Shown piece after piece: positions 42,178 through 53,621 of a stretch of 64,000 nucleotides of DNA. Numbering within the stretch: position 1 is the stretch's first letter; each line of letters begins with the position of its first letter. Made by a program: the position numbers and the translations under genes. The notes under the pieces are model-generated. The model did not search any database. It was not told where the DNA came from and saw only the letters and a list, made by a program, of their open reading frames with translations. The DNA is from Desulfurococcales archaeon. Its GTDB lineage: Archaea > Thermoproteota > Thermoprotei_A > Sulfolobales > Acidilobaceae. Location of the stretch: contig WAOT01000040.1 in assembly GCA_015521115.1 (NCBI GenBank), positions 17,441 to 81,440 on the forward strand. The letters are read 5' to 3'.

Positions 42178-43548
42178 ATGGGGGTCAGATTGGAGCAGTA
42201 TAGGGGTAGGAGTAGCGAGCTTCTAGCGGGGGCAAAAGCCCGCCCGGGCTCAATAGTTAGGATCGTTAGAGATGACGGCCTCACCGTTGAGGGAACCTTA
42301 ATGCCCCGATACGCGCTCGCGGGGCGCGATGTCATTGTTGTAAAGCTGGAGAACGGCTATAATATTGGGATAAGGGCTGATAGGATAGTGAAGCTTGAGG
42401 TAGTAGGTGAGAGGAGGCCTAGAGGCCACGCGGGCGCGCCTGCCCCACTAGCGGAGCCGGCCCGAGGGGTTGATAAGAGGGTCTACGTCGTCGGTACCGG
42501 CGGCACTATTGCCAGTAGGATAGACTATGAGACGGGTGCTGTTAAACCCTACATTGAGGCGGAGGAGCTCATCCAAGCAGTTCCCGAGGCTACTCGATAC
42601 GCCGAGATATACGCTGGGGAGCTCATGAGCGTCTTCAGCGAGAACATGAGGCCCGATCTATGGGAGAAGATCGTCGATGAGGTAGCCAGGAGGGTCAGGG
42701 AGGGATACGACGGAATAATAGTGGCCCATGGAACAGACACGATGGGATACACAGCTGCCGCACTTAGCTTCGCCTTCCACAGAGGCCTCCCCGTCCCTGT
42801 AGTCCTCGTGGGTGCGCAGAGGAGCAGTGATAGGCCGAGTAGTGACGCTGCCTTCAACTTTACAGCCGCAGTCCTAACGGCAGCGAGAGCGCCATTCGCT
42901 GAGGTGACAGTAGTAATGCATGGGACGCTGAGTGACACGTACGCTCTAGCACATAGGGGTACGAGGGTTAGGAAGCTACATAGTAGTAGGAGGGACGCTT
43001 TCCAGAGTGTTAACACGCTACCCCTAGCGAGGGTATGGCCCCTTAAAGGGGAGATCGAGATGCTCAGGGACGACTATAGGAGAAGGGGGGAGTCCGAGGG
43101 TCTCATCGTTGAAAACGGGTTCTGCCGGAGGGTCGCACTGATCAAATACTACCCCGGCATGACCAGGGAAGTCATAGACATGTTCATTGACAACGGGTTC
43201 AGAGGTCTAGTCATAGAGGGGACAGGCTTCGGCCATGTGAGCGACGACGTTATTGAGGGTATAAGGAGGGCCACCCGTGAGGGTATACCCGTGGTAGCAG
43301 CTACACAGACCGTCTTCGGCCGTGTAAACCTTCGGGTATACGCTACTGGCAGGAAGATGCTTGACGCCGGCGTGATACCAGCGGATGACATGCTGGCTGA
43401 GACCGCGTATGTCAAGCTGAGCTGGGCCCTGAAGAGGGCCTCAGACTTGGAAGAGGTGAGGAGGATCATGACCACGAACCTAGCAGGGGAGATCGGTGAG
43501 AGGCAGAGCATCCGATACTACCCCCAGTGGTATCACGGCAGGCTCTGA
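42178..43548 (+). CDS. gatD: Glu-tRNA(Gln) amidotransferase subunit D
   Basis: 456 residues. GatD is an L-asparaginase-like amidase that releases ammonia from Asn/Gln for GatE. An N-terminal beta domain (residues ~20-85, PGSIVRIVRDDGLTVEGTLMP) is archaea-specific. The asparaginase active site is complete: VVGTGGTIASR, AHGTDTMGYTA and, near 165-290, the Lys in SSDRPSSDAAFNF region. ATG 42178 lacks an SD. It precedes gatE by 16 bases, the usual operon. Confidence 0.95.
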   Translation: MGVRLEQYRGRSSELLAGAKARPGSIVRIVRDDGLTVEGTLMPRYALAGRDVIVVKLENGYNIGIRADRIVKLEVVGERRPRGHAGAPAPLAEPARGVDKRVYVVGTGGTIASRIDYETGAVKPYIEAEELIQAVPEATRYAEIYAGELMSVFSENMRPDLWEKIVDEVARRVREGYDGIIVAHGTDTMGYTAAALSFAFHRGLPVPVVLVGAQRSSDRPSSDAAFNFTAAVLTAARAPFAEVTVVMHGTLSDTYALAHRGTRVRKLHSSRRDAFQSVNTLPLARVWPLKGEIEMLRDDYRRRGESEGLIVENGFCRRVALIKYYPGMTREVIDMFIDNGFRGLVIEGTGFGHVSDDVIEGIRRATREGIPVVAATQTVFGRVNLRVYATGRKMLDAGVIPADDMLAETAYVKLSWALKRASDLEEVRRIMTTNLAGEIGERQSIRYYPQWYHGRL

Positions 43549-43564
43549 GGGAGGGTGAGGGGCG

Positions 43565-45472
43565 ATGGCAGGAATAGACTATAAAGCAGTAGGGCTCAAA
43601 GTCGGGCTCGAGATCCACCAGCAGCTGGCCACGAGGCACAAACTATTCTGTCCCTGCCCAACCGGCCTATCGGAAAAAGAGCATGACGAGTTCGAGAGGA
43701 GCCTGCGCCCCACGAGGAGCGAGGTCGGAGAGGTAGACGTTGCAGCCCTCTTCGAGTGGAGGAAGGGGAGAAGATACCTATACGAGGCCCCAGTAGACGC
43801 GTCCTGCCTTGTAGAGGCCGACGAGGAACCCCCACACGAGATGAACAGGGAGGCAATAACGATAGGGGCGGCTATGGCCCTGGCCTTCGGGTCACATATC
43901 GTTGATGAGATCCATGTGATGAGGAAGATAGTCATTGACGGGAGCAACACGACCGGCTTCCAGAGGACAGCCATCGTAGCACTAGGAGGAAAGGTCGAGG
44001 TAGACGGTAAGGAGATCCCAATAGAGACTATTGCTATAGAGGAGGACGCCGCCAGGAAGCTGAAGGAGGAGGGCCTCCGAATTAGGTACAGGCTCGACAG
44101 GCTCGGGATACCACTCATCGAGATCAGCACGGGCCCTGTAATAGAGACGCCGGAGGAGGCCCGGCAGGTGGCACTGACAATAGGCCAGATGCTCAGGCTC
44201 ACCGGGAAGGTGAGGAGAGGTATAGGGACGATAAGGCAGGATCTCAATGTGAGCATAAGGGGAGGGGCTATCACCGAGATCAAGGGGGTGCAGAGGCTAG
44301 ACCTAATACCCAAAGTTATAGAGTACGAGGTGCTGAGGCAGCTCAGGCTCTTAGAGATAAGAGATGAGCTCCACAAGAGGGGAGTGAGGGAGGAAGACTT
44401 AGATCAGGAAGCCGTAGAAGTATCTCAGATCTTCTCGAACACTAAGAGCAAGATAATAAAACGAGTGCTAAAACGGGGTGGAACGGTTCTAGCAGTCAAA
44501 CTACCAGGCTTCCACGGCCTCCTCGGCAAGGAGCTCATGCCTGGCAGGAGATTTGGCACGGAGATCGCAGATTACGTGAGGTTCTGGTCTGGCGTGGGCG
44601 GGATATTCCATAGCGACGAGCTACCCGCTTACGGGATAAGTAGTGGGGAGGTCGACGCGGTATTCGAGGCCCTGGACGCCGAGAAAGGAAGAGACGCTAT
44701 AGTTATAGTAGCCGAGGAGAGGGAGAAGGCACAGAAGGCCATCGAGGCGATAATCGGGAGGGCTAAGGCGGCTTTAAGAGGCGTCCCCAGGGAGACACGG
44801 GGAGCTCTGGAAGATGGGACTACACGCTTCCTCAGGCCTAGGCCCGGTAGTGCGAGGATGTACCCGGAGACGGATACCCCGCCAATACTTGTGGACGAGG
44901 AGATCCTGAGGGAGGCAGAGAAGATCAAGCCGGAGCCGCCATCGCTCAAACTGGAGAAACTAATGCATAAGTATGGCCTGCCAAGGGAGCTCGCAGTTGG
45001 GGTGCTGAGGGATCTAAGGCTCGACCTCATAGAGGGGTTAATGGAGAGGTATGGTGACAAGGTTTCACCTAAGCTCATAGCCTCAATATTCGTGGTAACC
45101 CTGAGAGGCCTAAGGGGTGAGGTCAACGTGGAGAACATAAGCGACACGCAGCTGGAAGGAGTAGTGAGGCTCCTTGCGGATGGCATTATAGCTAAGGAGG
45201 CCGTCGAGGAGCTCCTAAAGTACTTGGCAGAGCACCCAGACGCCTCACCGGAGAGGGCTGCGGAGGAGCTAGGGTTAAAGAGCGTGTCCCGGGAGGAGGC
45301 TGAGAAGATCGTGGAGGAGATAGTCAAGGCCAACATAGAAGTTATCAGGGAGAGGGGTATGAGGGCGATGGGCCTCATAATGGGTAGGGCAATGGCGAAG
45401 CTACGGGGTAGGATCGACGGGAAGATCGTGGCAGAGATAGTAAAAGAGAAGATAAGGGAAGCCCTAGGCTAA
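43565..45472 (+). CDS. gatE: Glu-tRNA(Gln) amidotransferase subunit E
   Basis: 635 residues. Archaeal GatB-like kinase/transamidase making Gln-tRNA(Gln) from Glu-tRNA(Gln). GatB cradle domain (GLKVGLEIHQQL, EADEEPPHEMNREA, HVMRKIVIDGSNTTGFQRT), the AspRS-like insert typical of GatE (around residues 280-400), and the helical and YqeY-like tail (VRLLADGIIAKEAVEELL). It follows gatD. No glutaminyl-tRNA synthetase is in view. Confidence 0.95.
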   Translation: MAGIDYKAVGLKVGLEIHQQLATRHKLFCPCPTGLSEKEHDEFERSLRPTRSEVGEVDVAALFEWRKGRRYLYEAPVDASCLVEADEEPPHEMNREAITIGAAMALAFGSHIVDEIHVMRKIVIDGSNTTGFQRTAIVALGGKVEVDGKEIPIETIAIEEDAARKLKEEGLRIRYRLDRLGIPLIEISTGPVIETPEEARQVALTIGQMLRLTGKVRRGIGTIRQDLNVSIRGGAITEIKGVQRLDLIPKVIEYEVLRQLRLLEIRDELHKRGVREEDLDQEAVEVSQIFSNTKSKIIKRVLKRGGTVLAVKLPGFHGLLGKELMPGRRFGTEIADYVRFWSGVGGIFHSDELPAYGISSGEVDAVFEALDAEKGRDAIVIVAEEREKAQKAIEAIIGRAKAALRGVPRETRGALEDGTTRFLRPRPGSARMYPETDTPPILVDEEILREAEKIKPEPPSLKLEKLMHKYGLPRELAVGVLRDLRLDLIEGLMERYGDKVSPKLIASIFVVTLRGLRGEVNVENISDTQLEGVVRLLADGIIAKEAVEELLKYLAEHPDASPERAAEELGLKSVSREEAEKIVEEIVKANIEVIRERGMRAMGLIMGRAMAKLRGRIDGKIVAEIVKEKIREALG

Positions 45473-45500
45473 TACCCTCCCACCAGTCAATAGCCTAAAT

Positions 45501-45580
45501 GGCGGGCCTATGAAGTGTACTCCCGACACCGACCCAGGGCCGGAGCGGGGTGACGTGAAGGCATTTGTCTGAGGCCCGCC
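45501..45580 (+). ncRNA. candidate C/D-like or hairpin RNA between gatE and pyrG
   Basis: GGCGGGCCT (45501-45509) and AGGCCCGCC (45572-45580) are perfect inverted repeats. Just inside lie ATGAAGT (45510-45516, an imperfect box C) and CTGA (45569-45572, box D). A GTGACGT (45550-45556) could be C'. Total 80 nt, longer than usual. It may be a degenerate C/D box sRNA or only a terminator-like stem in the gatE-pyrG gap. Confidence 0.3.
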
Positions 45581-45598
45581 CCCTCTGGGGGGCTGTGA

Positions 45599-47278
<1,680 letters not shown>

Positions 47279-47302
47279 CGCCTCCCCTCTTTTCCATCAC
47301 AG

Positions 47303-47632
47303 CTATTTAACTTTGAGATGGAATATTATGCGGTCAACGTTCAGTTCTACAACCTTCTTTATCCCCCTACTCCCAGGCAGGTACTTGGCCTTAACTATGT
47401 TCACATTCTCCAGCTTCCTTATCTGGCTACTAACATTCGCTTTAGTATGGCCTACAGCGCTGGCTATTTCCTCGAGATCTGCCGGCCTGTTAGCGAGGAA
47501 CTCTAGGATCTTAGCCCTAGTCTCGCTTGCTAGAGCATTAGCCACTAACGCTATATAGCGGGGGCCGATGACGTGGAGTGTCCGGTCTACCACGTAGATC
47601 CCGTCCTTCTCGAATGGCGGTTTCACGCTCAT
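47303..47632 (-). CDS. ArsR-like winged HTH regulator
   Basis: 109 residues. A winged helix-turn-helix (ALASETRAKILEFLANRPADLEEIASAVGHTKANVSSQIRKLENVNIVKAKY) in ArsR style, followed by a short strand-rich tail. No metal-binding Cys pair is seen, so it may sense something else or act as a simple repressor. It converges with pyrG and its upstream gap (47633-47840) contains promoter-like AT-rich patches. Targets unknown. Confidence 0.7.
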   Translation of the reverse strand: MSVKPPFEKDGIYVVDRTLHVIGPRYIALVANALASETRAKILEFLANRPADLEEIASAVGHTKANVSSQIRKLENVNIVKAKYLPGSRGIKKVVELNVDRIIFHLKVK

Positions 47633-47840
47633 CCCCTAACACACCACTTGTTCTACTCTTCTCCCATTACTTATAATCTTAGCCCTTTATGTTTACGTGT
47701 GAGGAGGTACCTTGATCCGCTTAAGACAGTCTGACATGAGTATTGCCTAGAGTATATGTTTTAAGAGACCCTATGCCTGCGTATCCACATACTATTAACG
47801 CTAAACACTTAACAAGTGTAGAGGAGGGGATACACCGCCG

Positions 47841-48728
47841 ATGCCGAGGAGGCTATGGGATATCTACCTGAAACTTGAACCTCTAGACGTTAAGGTGCTG
47901 AGGGTTATAGAGAAGGGGCTATCGAAGTATGAGTTCGTCCCGCTCGAATATATTGAGAGGAGGATAAGGGCTAGCCCGACAAGAGTAAATAGGAGCCTAG
48001 ACAAGCTCAATGAGCTCAAACTCATAAGGAGATACGTGGGGCACACAACAGGGTATACCCTCACATACATGGGCCTAGACATCCTTGCACTCTCCGCCCT
48101 TGTAGCGAGAGAGGTCATCTCCAGGCTGGGGGACACTATAGGTGTGGGGAAGGAGGGCCGAATCTATCTCGCAGAATCACCGGCCGGGGATCTCGTCGTT
48201 GTTAAATTCCATAGGGAGGGGCGCAGGAGTTTCCAGCACATACGCAAGCTCCGCTCATATGCTATGCAGGTACCGCGCAAGAGCTGGTTTAGGGTGGCTA
48301 AGCTTGTCGGGGAGAGAGAGTTCAAAGTCCTTGCAGCCCTGAAGGATGAGGGAGCAAAAGTCCCGAACCCTATCGCCTGGAACAGGCACGCAGTCGTACA
48401 GGAGTTCATACCGGGAGTAGAGCTCTATAGGGTCAGGGATCTATCGGTTGATGAGGCCGAGAAGATCCTCAACGACATAATAGACACGCTCGCAATAGCA
48501 TACCAACGGGTAGGGGTCGTACACGGAGACCTCAGCGAGTATAACGTCCTAGTCACCGAGGACATCGAGGCATACATCATAGACTGGCCGCAGTTCGTGT
48601 ACAAAGACGAGCCGGGAGCAGACGAGCTACTGCTAAGGGATGTCAGGTACATAGCCAACTTCTTCAAGAGGAAATATAGGATTCAGGTGGACATAGGGGA
48701 GATCTTGAAGAGAGTGCGAGGTGGCTAG
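47841..48728 (+). CDS. rio2: RIO-type protein kinase Rio2
   Basis: 295 residues. Atypical kinase/ATPase in small-subunit maturation. N-terminal winged helix (residues ~1-85, PLEYIERRIRASPTRVNRSLDKLNELKLIRRY) marks Rio2, then the RIO kinase with IGVGKEGRIYLAE, VVKFHREGR, catalytic VVHGDLSEYNVLV and the metal-binding IIDWPQ. ATG 47841 with GAGGAGGGG. The stop is immediately followed by ATG of DUF460 (48729), so the two are tightly coupled. Confidence 0.95.
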   Translation: MPRRLWDIYLKLEPLDVKVLRVIEKGLSKYEFVPLEYIERRIRASPTRVNRSLDKLNELKLIRRYVGHTTGYTLTYMGLDILALSALVAREVISRLGDTIGVGKEGRIYLAESPAGDLVVVKFHREGRRSFQHIRKLRSYAMQVPRKSWFRVAKLVGEREFKVLAALKDEGAKVPNPIAWNRHAVVQEFIPGVELYRVRDLSVDEAEKILNDIIDTLAIAYQRVGVVHGDLSEYNVLVTEDIEAYIIDWPQFVYKDEPGADELLLRDVRYIANFFKRKYRIQVDIGEILKRVRGG

Positions 48729-50729
48729 ATGGAGAGAGGCAGGAGCCCCCAGACACTTTATATGGGAGTAGACATAGAGTCGGGGAGCCCGCAGTCATCG
48801 AGCAGGAGAGCCCTCTACTCAGTCGTAGTTATAGACGGGGAAGGGCGCACTATAGCCTCCTACCAGGGGGTACCCCTAGCCCGTCTCATCAGGCTTGCAT
48901 GGTATTATAAGCCTAGGAAGATAGCTTTCGACAACATACTGGAACTAGCGCCCAACAGGGCGGCACTGGAGAAGACGCTAGAACTATTCCCTCCAGAGTC
49001 CGAGATCGTCCAGGTCACCATAACAGAAAGGGGATTCCAGAGCGTGAGGGAACTCTCAGCGCCGTACAGGGATCTAGTAGGGCAGGGCAAGCTCCGCCCC
49101 GGTAGGACGGCATACCTGCTGGCCCTCCTCGCATCCCGAGGCATGGGGGCTCCTGTCAGGACGGTAGAGCATAAGACGAAGATAGTCGTGACAAAGGCCC
49201 GGTCTCCTAGCGGGGGAGGGTTCAGCCAGCAGAGGTATAGGAGGAGGGTTAGAGCGTCAGTACTGAATGCTGCCATGAGGGTTAAGGACGCCCTCGACAG
49301 GGCCGGTCTCGAGTATGATTTTAACTATAGGAAGAGTGAGGGGGGACTGGAGAGGGCAGTCTTCATCGTCTACGCGCCAAGGGAGAAACTATTGGGAGTA
49401 GTCCGCCCCCATAGGGGGGTCGACTATGTAATCACCGTGAACCCCGAGTACAGGGTGAAGCTCTCACTACCGGGAGCAAGCGAGAAGCCGGCCAGGCCCA
49501 TTATCGTGGGGATAGACCCAGGCATAACGACCGGCCTAGCGGTTATAGACCTGTACGGGAACGTGCTCTACCTCGACAGCTCGAAAGAGCTTGACAGGCG
49601 TAGGGCGGTAGAAGTAATATCGGAGTTTGGTAGGCCCCTAATCATAGCAGTTGACGTCCCTATACCGCCCGAATCCGTCAGAAAGGTCGCAGCCAGTCTC
49701 GGGGCCTCACTCTACACCCCTCCCGAGGAGATGAGCGTAGCGCTAAAGAGGGAGCTGGCCTCGAAGGCCCTTAGGGGAAGACTCCCACAGGACAGCCACC
49801 AGAGGGACGCTCTAGCGGCTGCGTACAAGGCCTTCCTAGTGTGGAAGAGTAAACTGGGTCACGTAGAGTCACAGCTCCGCAGGATAGGCTTGGAAGTCGA
49901 CAGTAGTAGGGTTAAGGAGGCCGTTATAAGGGGGCTTACAGTAGCTGAAGCGCTGGAGGAGGCCATCCAGGAGAAGCTCGACACCATCCATGCAGAATCG
50001 CCCCCAACACCCCCCTCCAACAAGTTACAGAATAGGGGTGAATGCCCTCAGGGGCAGGACGACCGGGTCTACGCCCTAGAGGAAGAGGTTAGAAGGCTCA
50101 AAAAGATCATCAGGGAGCTTAAAAATGAGAAAGAAGAGCTCATAGCTAGATTAGAGGCGGAGGTTGCCAAGGCAAGATCCGAAGCCTATAGGAGCGAACT
50201 AGTTGCCAAGTTGGAGGCAGAGCTCTCAGTTATGCAATCGGAGCTGGAGAGGATACGCGATGAGATGTCATCTCAGAGGGAGAAGTTGAGAACGCTCGAG
50301 AAACTACTTGTCTCGCTCTGGAGGAACGATGCAGTACTAGCACCAAGGATCCCATCGTTAACTGTCAAGAACCTTAGGAGGGCGGAGGAGGTGCTCGAGA
50401 CCCTCGCGGGAGAACTAGTTTATGTTGATACCCCTAGCTATGAGGATAGCGCGCTCAGCCTCCTCCCCCGGCTCGAGATCTTAGCGGTGGTCACACCAGA
50501 CGTGAGGGCGGAGATGATGGAGAAGGCCCTAAGAAGGCTATATATCCCCGTGTTGAGGGTCAGCAAGGAGAAGATCCTGTGGGAGACCCCATACTACGTG
50601 TTACTCCCATACGTCGTCCTCGATAGGGCGATGGAAGCTAAGAGGAGGCTGGAGGAAGAGAGGACTGCGCGTATTGATATTGAGAGAATGATAGTGGAAT
50701 ATAGGAAGTCCAGGATGGGTAAAGTATAG
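48729..50729 (+). CDS. DUF460 protein: RNase H-like folds, GGxxSQQR segment, coiled coil
   Basis: 666 residues, probably multi-domain. Residues 1-105 look like a degenerate RNase H-like fold (MGVDIESG, IAFDN). Residues 148-173 carry HKT, then GGGFSQQRYRRR, followed by a helix, resembling the GGQ loop of eRF1 domain 2 and of Vms1-like release factors. Residues 258-370 are a RuvC/Tex-like fold with GIDPGITTGLAVID (D263), IAVDVP (D309) and DSHQRDALAAA (D355/D360). Residues ~425-545 form a coiled coil, and the C-terminus is alpha/beta. It matches the archaeal DUF460 family; function unknown. It abuts rio2 with no gap. The release-factor reading is my inference. Confidence 0.8.
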   Translation: MERGRSPQTLYMGVDIESGSPQSSSRRALYSVVVIDGEGRTIASYQGVPLARLIRLAWYYKPRKIAFDNILELAPNRAALEKTLELFPPESEIVQVTITERGFQSVRELSAPYRDLVGQGKLRPGRTAYLLALLASRGMGAPVRTVEHKTKIVVTKARSPSGGGFSQQRYRRRVRASVLNAAMRVKDALDRAGLEYDFNYRKSEGGLERAVFIVYAPREKLLGVVRPHRGVDYVITVNPEYRVKLSLPGASEKPARPIIVGIDPGITTGLAVIDLYGNVLYLDSSKELDRRRAVEVISEFGRPLIIAVDVPIPPESVRKVAASLGASLYTPPEEMSVALKRELASKALRGRLPQDSHQRDALAAAYKAFLVWKSKLGHVESQLRRIGLEVDSSRVKEAVIRGLTVAEALEEAIQEKLDTIHAESPPTPPSNKLQNRGECPQGQDDRVYALEEEVRRLKKIIRELKNEKEELIARLEAEVAKARSEAYRSELVAKLEAELSVMQSELERIRDEMSSQREKLRTLEKLLVSLWRNDAVLAPRIPSLTVKNLRRAEEVLETLAGELVYVDTPSYEDSALSLLPRLEILAVVTPDVRAEMMEKALRRLYIPVLRVSKEKILWETPYYVLLPYVVLDRAMEAKRRLEEERTARIDIERMIVEYRKSRMGKV

Positions 50730-50732
50730 AGT

Positions 50733-51950
50733 TTAGAAGAGCATTACTTCCCCGTTAAGGATCTTGTGCGTGTACTCTGTTATGTTGTCCAGCACCTCGT
50801 TGACTATCGCCTCGATCTCGCTCTTCTGGTCAGCTGTCAGCTTACTGTTGATCGGCTTCACTTTAACGTCGGCTACGAGAGGATCGTCTATAGGTCTCCC
50901 TATCTGGCTCAGTATCTTGACGAAGACCTCCTTAACGCCACCCACTTGCTCGTATATCCTGTTTGCAATGTCGACTGCGACGACATTATAGATCTTACCC
51001 ACGTGGTTAACAGGATTCTTGCCAGCCGTAGCCTCAAGGCTCATAGGTCTTAGAGGCGTTATTAGGCCGTATACCCTGTTACCCCTCCCCGTCATGCCGT
51101 CGTCCCCGTGCTCAGCGCTCGTCCCCGTTACTGTGAGGTAGACTATGTCCTTCTCAGGTATGTCGCCCGTGTTTACGTCCACCTTGACATCATAGTCGGG
51201 CGCTATCTTTGAAGCTAGGTCGAGGACTGCCTCCCTTATCTCCTCCTTGACACTGAGGTACTCTCCCCTGTCGTAGACTAAGCTGCTTATTATAGCGGCG
51301 GCAACGGTGAGGGTTATCCTGTCCTTCTTCCTCAGTCCCATGACCTTGACGTCCTCCCCGACAGCCGGCACCCTCTTCTTGAACTCGGGGGAGTTCAGTA
51401 GTCTTTCGGTGTTTAAGACGAGCCTCTCAAGAGTGCTGAGGGGGGCGAAGCCTGAGCCGAAGCTCGTGTCGTTCGCCCTCGGGGTCTTGTCCTTCTCCTC
51501 GAAGATCCCAACTAGGTCTACGCTCCCCTTACCGATCTTGTAATCAACTATTACGTGAGCGTCAGGGTCTAGATAGCGGAAATTCTCCTTTATCCAGTTC
51601 TTTACGGCCTTAACGATGGTCGTCCCGACAGGGAGCTCCTCTACACCCTCTCTCGTCTTGACGGTTGTTGTAGCCCTCCCCGACACGATAATATAGATGG
51701 GGTGTAGGACTTCCCCTCCTCCATAGCGGGGTCTGGCCTGGCCACCAACCAGTAGTACTTTGTCCAGGTTGTGGTGAAGGATTCTACCGAACCTCTCCAT
51801 GTACATCCTGCTAAGGGCGACGCTCGCTGCCTCCGCAGCGGCGTCACTAATATAGTCCGGGTGGCCTAGACCCTTTCTTTCCACGAGCTCTACTTCTATT
51901 TCCTCTACTCCAGGAAGAAGATACTCCTCCACGACAATGTTCCTCTTCAT
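50733..51950 (-). CDS. mat: S-adenosylmethionine synthetase (archaeal type)
   Basis: About 405 residues. Makes AdoMet from Met and ATP; AdoMet feeds the many methyltransferases in the window. The archaeal form is recognised by [40 protein letters not shown] and [25 protein letters not shown]. The annotated GTG 51971 has extra residues; ATG 51950 gives [11 protein letters not shown], like the family. It converges on DUF460 with a 3-base gap. Confidence 0.95.
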   Translation of the reverse strand: MKRNIVVEEYLLPGVEEIEVELVERKGLGHPDYISDAAAEAASVALSRMYMERFGRILHHNLDKVLLVGGQARPRYGGGEVLHPIYIIVSGRATTTVKTREGVEELPVGTTIVKAVKNWIKENFRYLDPDAHVIVDYKIGKGSVDLVGIFEEKDKTPRANDTSFGSGFAPLSTLERLVLNTERLLNSPEFKKRVPAVGEDVKVMGLRKKDRITLTVAAAIISSLVYDRGEYLSVKEEIREAVLDLASKIAPDYDVKVDVNTGDIPEKDIVYLTVTGTSAEHGDDGMTGRGNRVYGLITPLRPMSLEATAGKNPVNHVGKIYNVVAVDIANRIYEQVGGVKEVFVKILSQIGRPIDDPLVADVKVKPINSKLTADQKSEIEAIVNEVLDNITEYTHKILNGEVMLF

Positions 51951-52047
51951 CTTGCACTTAGCACCCCCCACCTTCTGAGGAAAACACTCTATTGTCGCTT
52001 AGCAAAAATAAATCCTAACCCGAGTACTCTCTAATCCGCGGTTAGCA

Positions 52048-53577
52048 TTAATACTCGAATCTCGCCTCACCTAGGGGCTGGTCTTTCCTCCTGCGGAGTA
52101 CCATGAAAGCTGCTAATGCACCGACCACGCTAATCCCGCCCGCAGCGGCGACTAGCTTAACAGGGAACCCCTTACCTGCTCTTGGAGCTTCATTTACCTG
52201 AGCCCTAGTACCCCCTGCTGGCGGGGTGGGGGTCTGGCTTGTACTAGTGCCTGTCCCCTGCGTGGTCGTATTCCCTGCCGGCTGAGGGGTCTCGGAGGGC
52301 TTGACCTGGGTTACAGTCACATTTGTCACGTCAAAAGGTTCTGTTCTCAGCGGTTCAACACTAACGCCAGCCCATGTCGTCGTAGCGTTCTCCACAGTTA
52401 CGTTAATTGAGTTGGCCCTGAGAAACTGTACGAGCCTGGCTATCGGGACTAGGAACGGGCTACCACCCTTCATTGCAAGCGCTACGCCTTGACCGGTTAA
52501 GGCTATATTGATACCGTCAGATAGCCAGTAGAATTTCACCTGTGGGACGCCTAGTGTGATCATTGCTACCGTCTCCCCAACGGTTCCGTCACTCCTAATA
52601 TAGAGGAGTGAGACTAGGTATGTCGTGGAATTCACCTGGAGGATATCTAATGGCTTGAAGGCTGCGACTCCCTCCACCGGCCCGGTTATTGATATGAAGG
52701 CTTGGCTCTCCCTCCTCTTAACTACTATGAAGTAGGGCTTAGACGGGTGGCCTTGGACTGTTGTAGCCACCATTAGTGACTGGCTAAAACTTGCCGAAGA
52801 GATCGAGTAGACATCAATCCCTGGGAGGCCGCCAGCCGCAACATGGTAGATGTAGTCGCCTCCCGTATGAGTCAGGCCCCGGAGAACCCCGATATCGATC
52901 CTATTATTACTATAATTGGCTATCGATAGATGACACTCTGAAAGGCTTCGGGGGGCGAGCCCTAGGCTAGGGAGTGGGACGTCCTCTACCTGGGGTCTCG
53001 TTGTGAAGCTCTTCAAGGTTATCCTCACTAGGGATTCAACCGTAGTGTTAAAGCCCTGGACTATTACTGCCCTGACTAGGAGGGTTAGACTTTGGTTTGC
53101 TCCGAAACCGTAGGCGTCTTTAATGAAACCATTCTCTAGTGAGATCTCAAGTTTCGGCCTAAGCGCCTTTGAAAGGCTGACGGCTCCACTACTGTTTCCT
53201 GTAGCTTCAGCCTTCAAGACAGACACTATTAATGTCCCCTTCATCCTATCAAGGAGGGCGACCACAGGCTGGTTGTCAACCTTGCCTAGTCCAACGATCT
53301 CAAGGCTCTCATTGAGGTCATTCCGTAATAATGTGAGGTTGCCCTCTGAGGTGAATAGGATTATCTCCTCTATCCCGCCGGTTGCAGCGTCCCTCAGCAT
53401 AGTATAGTAGAGGCCGAGGCCGCCATTGGTACAGTCGAGATACGTTGCTGCCTGCCCCTGGGCGTAGGCCTGTATGACCCATCCGGTGTGCGTTAGGCTG
53501 AGTAGGGTTAACACCAATAATGTTGCTGGGATGCTGAGTCTCCGTCTATAGGCGTTGGTGGATCCCATTATCCCCAT
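52048..53577 (-). CDS. secreted beta-propeller-like surface protein with Thr-rich stalk
   Basis: 509 residues. Signal peptide (LLVLTLLSLTHTGWVIQAYAQG), a ~380-residue beta-rich extracytoplasmic domain of repeated strands like a WD/propeller, a Thr/Pro/Ser/Gly-rich stalk (residues ~420-465, probably O-glycosylated), a membrane helix (VKLVAAAGGISVVGALAAFMVLRRR) and a short tail. Family not recognised; likely a cell-surface binding or sensor protein. It precedes two small membrane/soluble genes on the same strand. Confidence 0.6.
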   Translation of the reverse strand: MGIMGSTNAYRRRLSIPATLLVLTLLSLTHTGWVIQAYAQGQAATYLDCTNGGLGLYYTMLRDAATGGIEEIILFTSEGNLTLLRNDLNESLEIVGLGKVDNQPVVALLDRMKGTLIVSVLKAEATGNSSGAVSLSKALRPKLEISLENGFIKDAYGFGANQSLTLLVRAVIVQGFNTTVESLVRITLKSFTTRPQVEDVPLPSLGLAPRSLSECHLSIANYSNNRIDIGVLRGLTHTGGDYIYHVAAGGLPGIDVYSISSASFSQSLMVATTVQGHPSKPYFIVVKRRESQAFISITGPVEGVAAFKPLDILQVNSTTYLVSLLYIRSDGTVGETVAMITLGVPQVKFYWLSDGINIALTGQGVALAMKGGSPFLVPIARLVQFLRANSINVTVENATTTWAGVSVEPLRTEPFDVTNVTVTQVKPSETPQPAGNTTTQGTGTSTSQTPTPPAGGTRAQVNEAPRAGKGFPVKLVAAAGGISVVGALAAFMVLRRRKDQPLGEARFEY

Positions 53578-53621
53578 CCGTGTATTATAAGGGTATTAGA
53601 GTGGTGAAAGGTTCTAATGCG

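Noticed and set aside
43579..44376. 265-codon ORF antisense to gatE
   Set aside because: Shadow of a long conserved gene with strong third-position bias; Ser/Ile/Leu-rich and without motifs.
47690..47770. C/D-like signals GTGAGGA and CTGA upstream of rio2
   Set aside because: No matching D box or terminal stem; probably chance in a promoter region.
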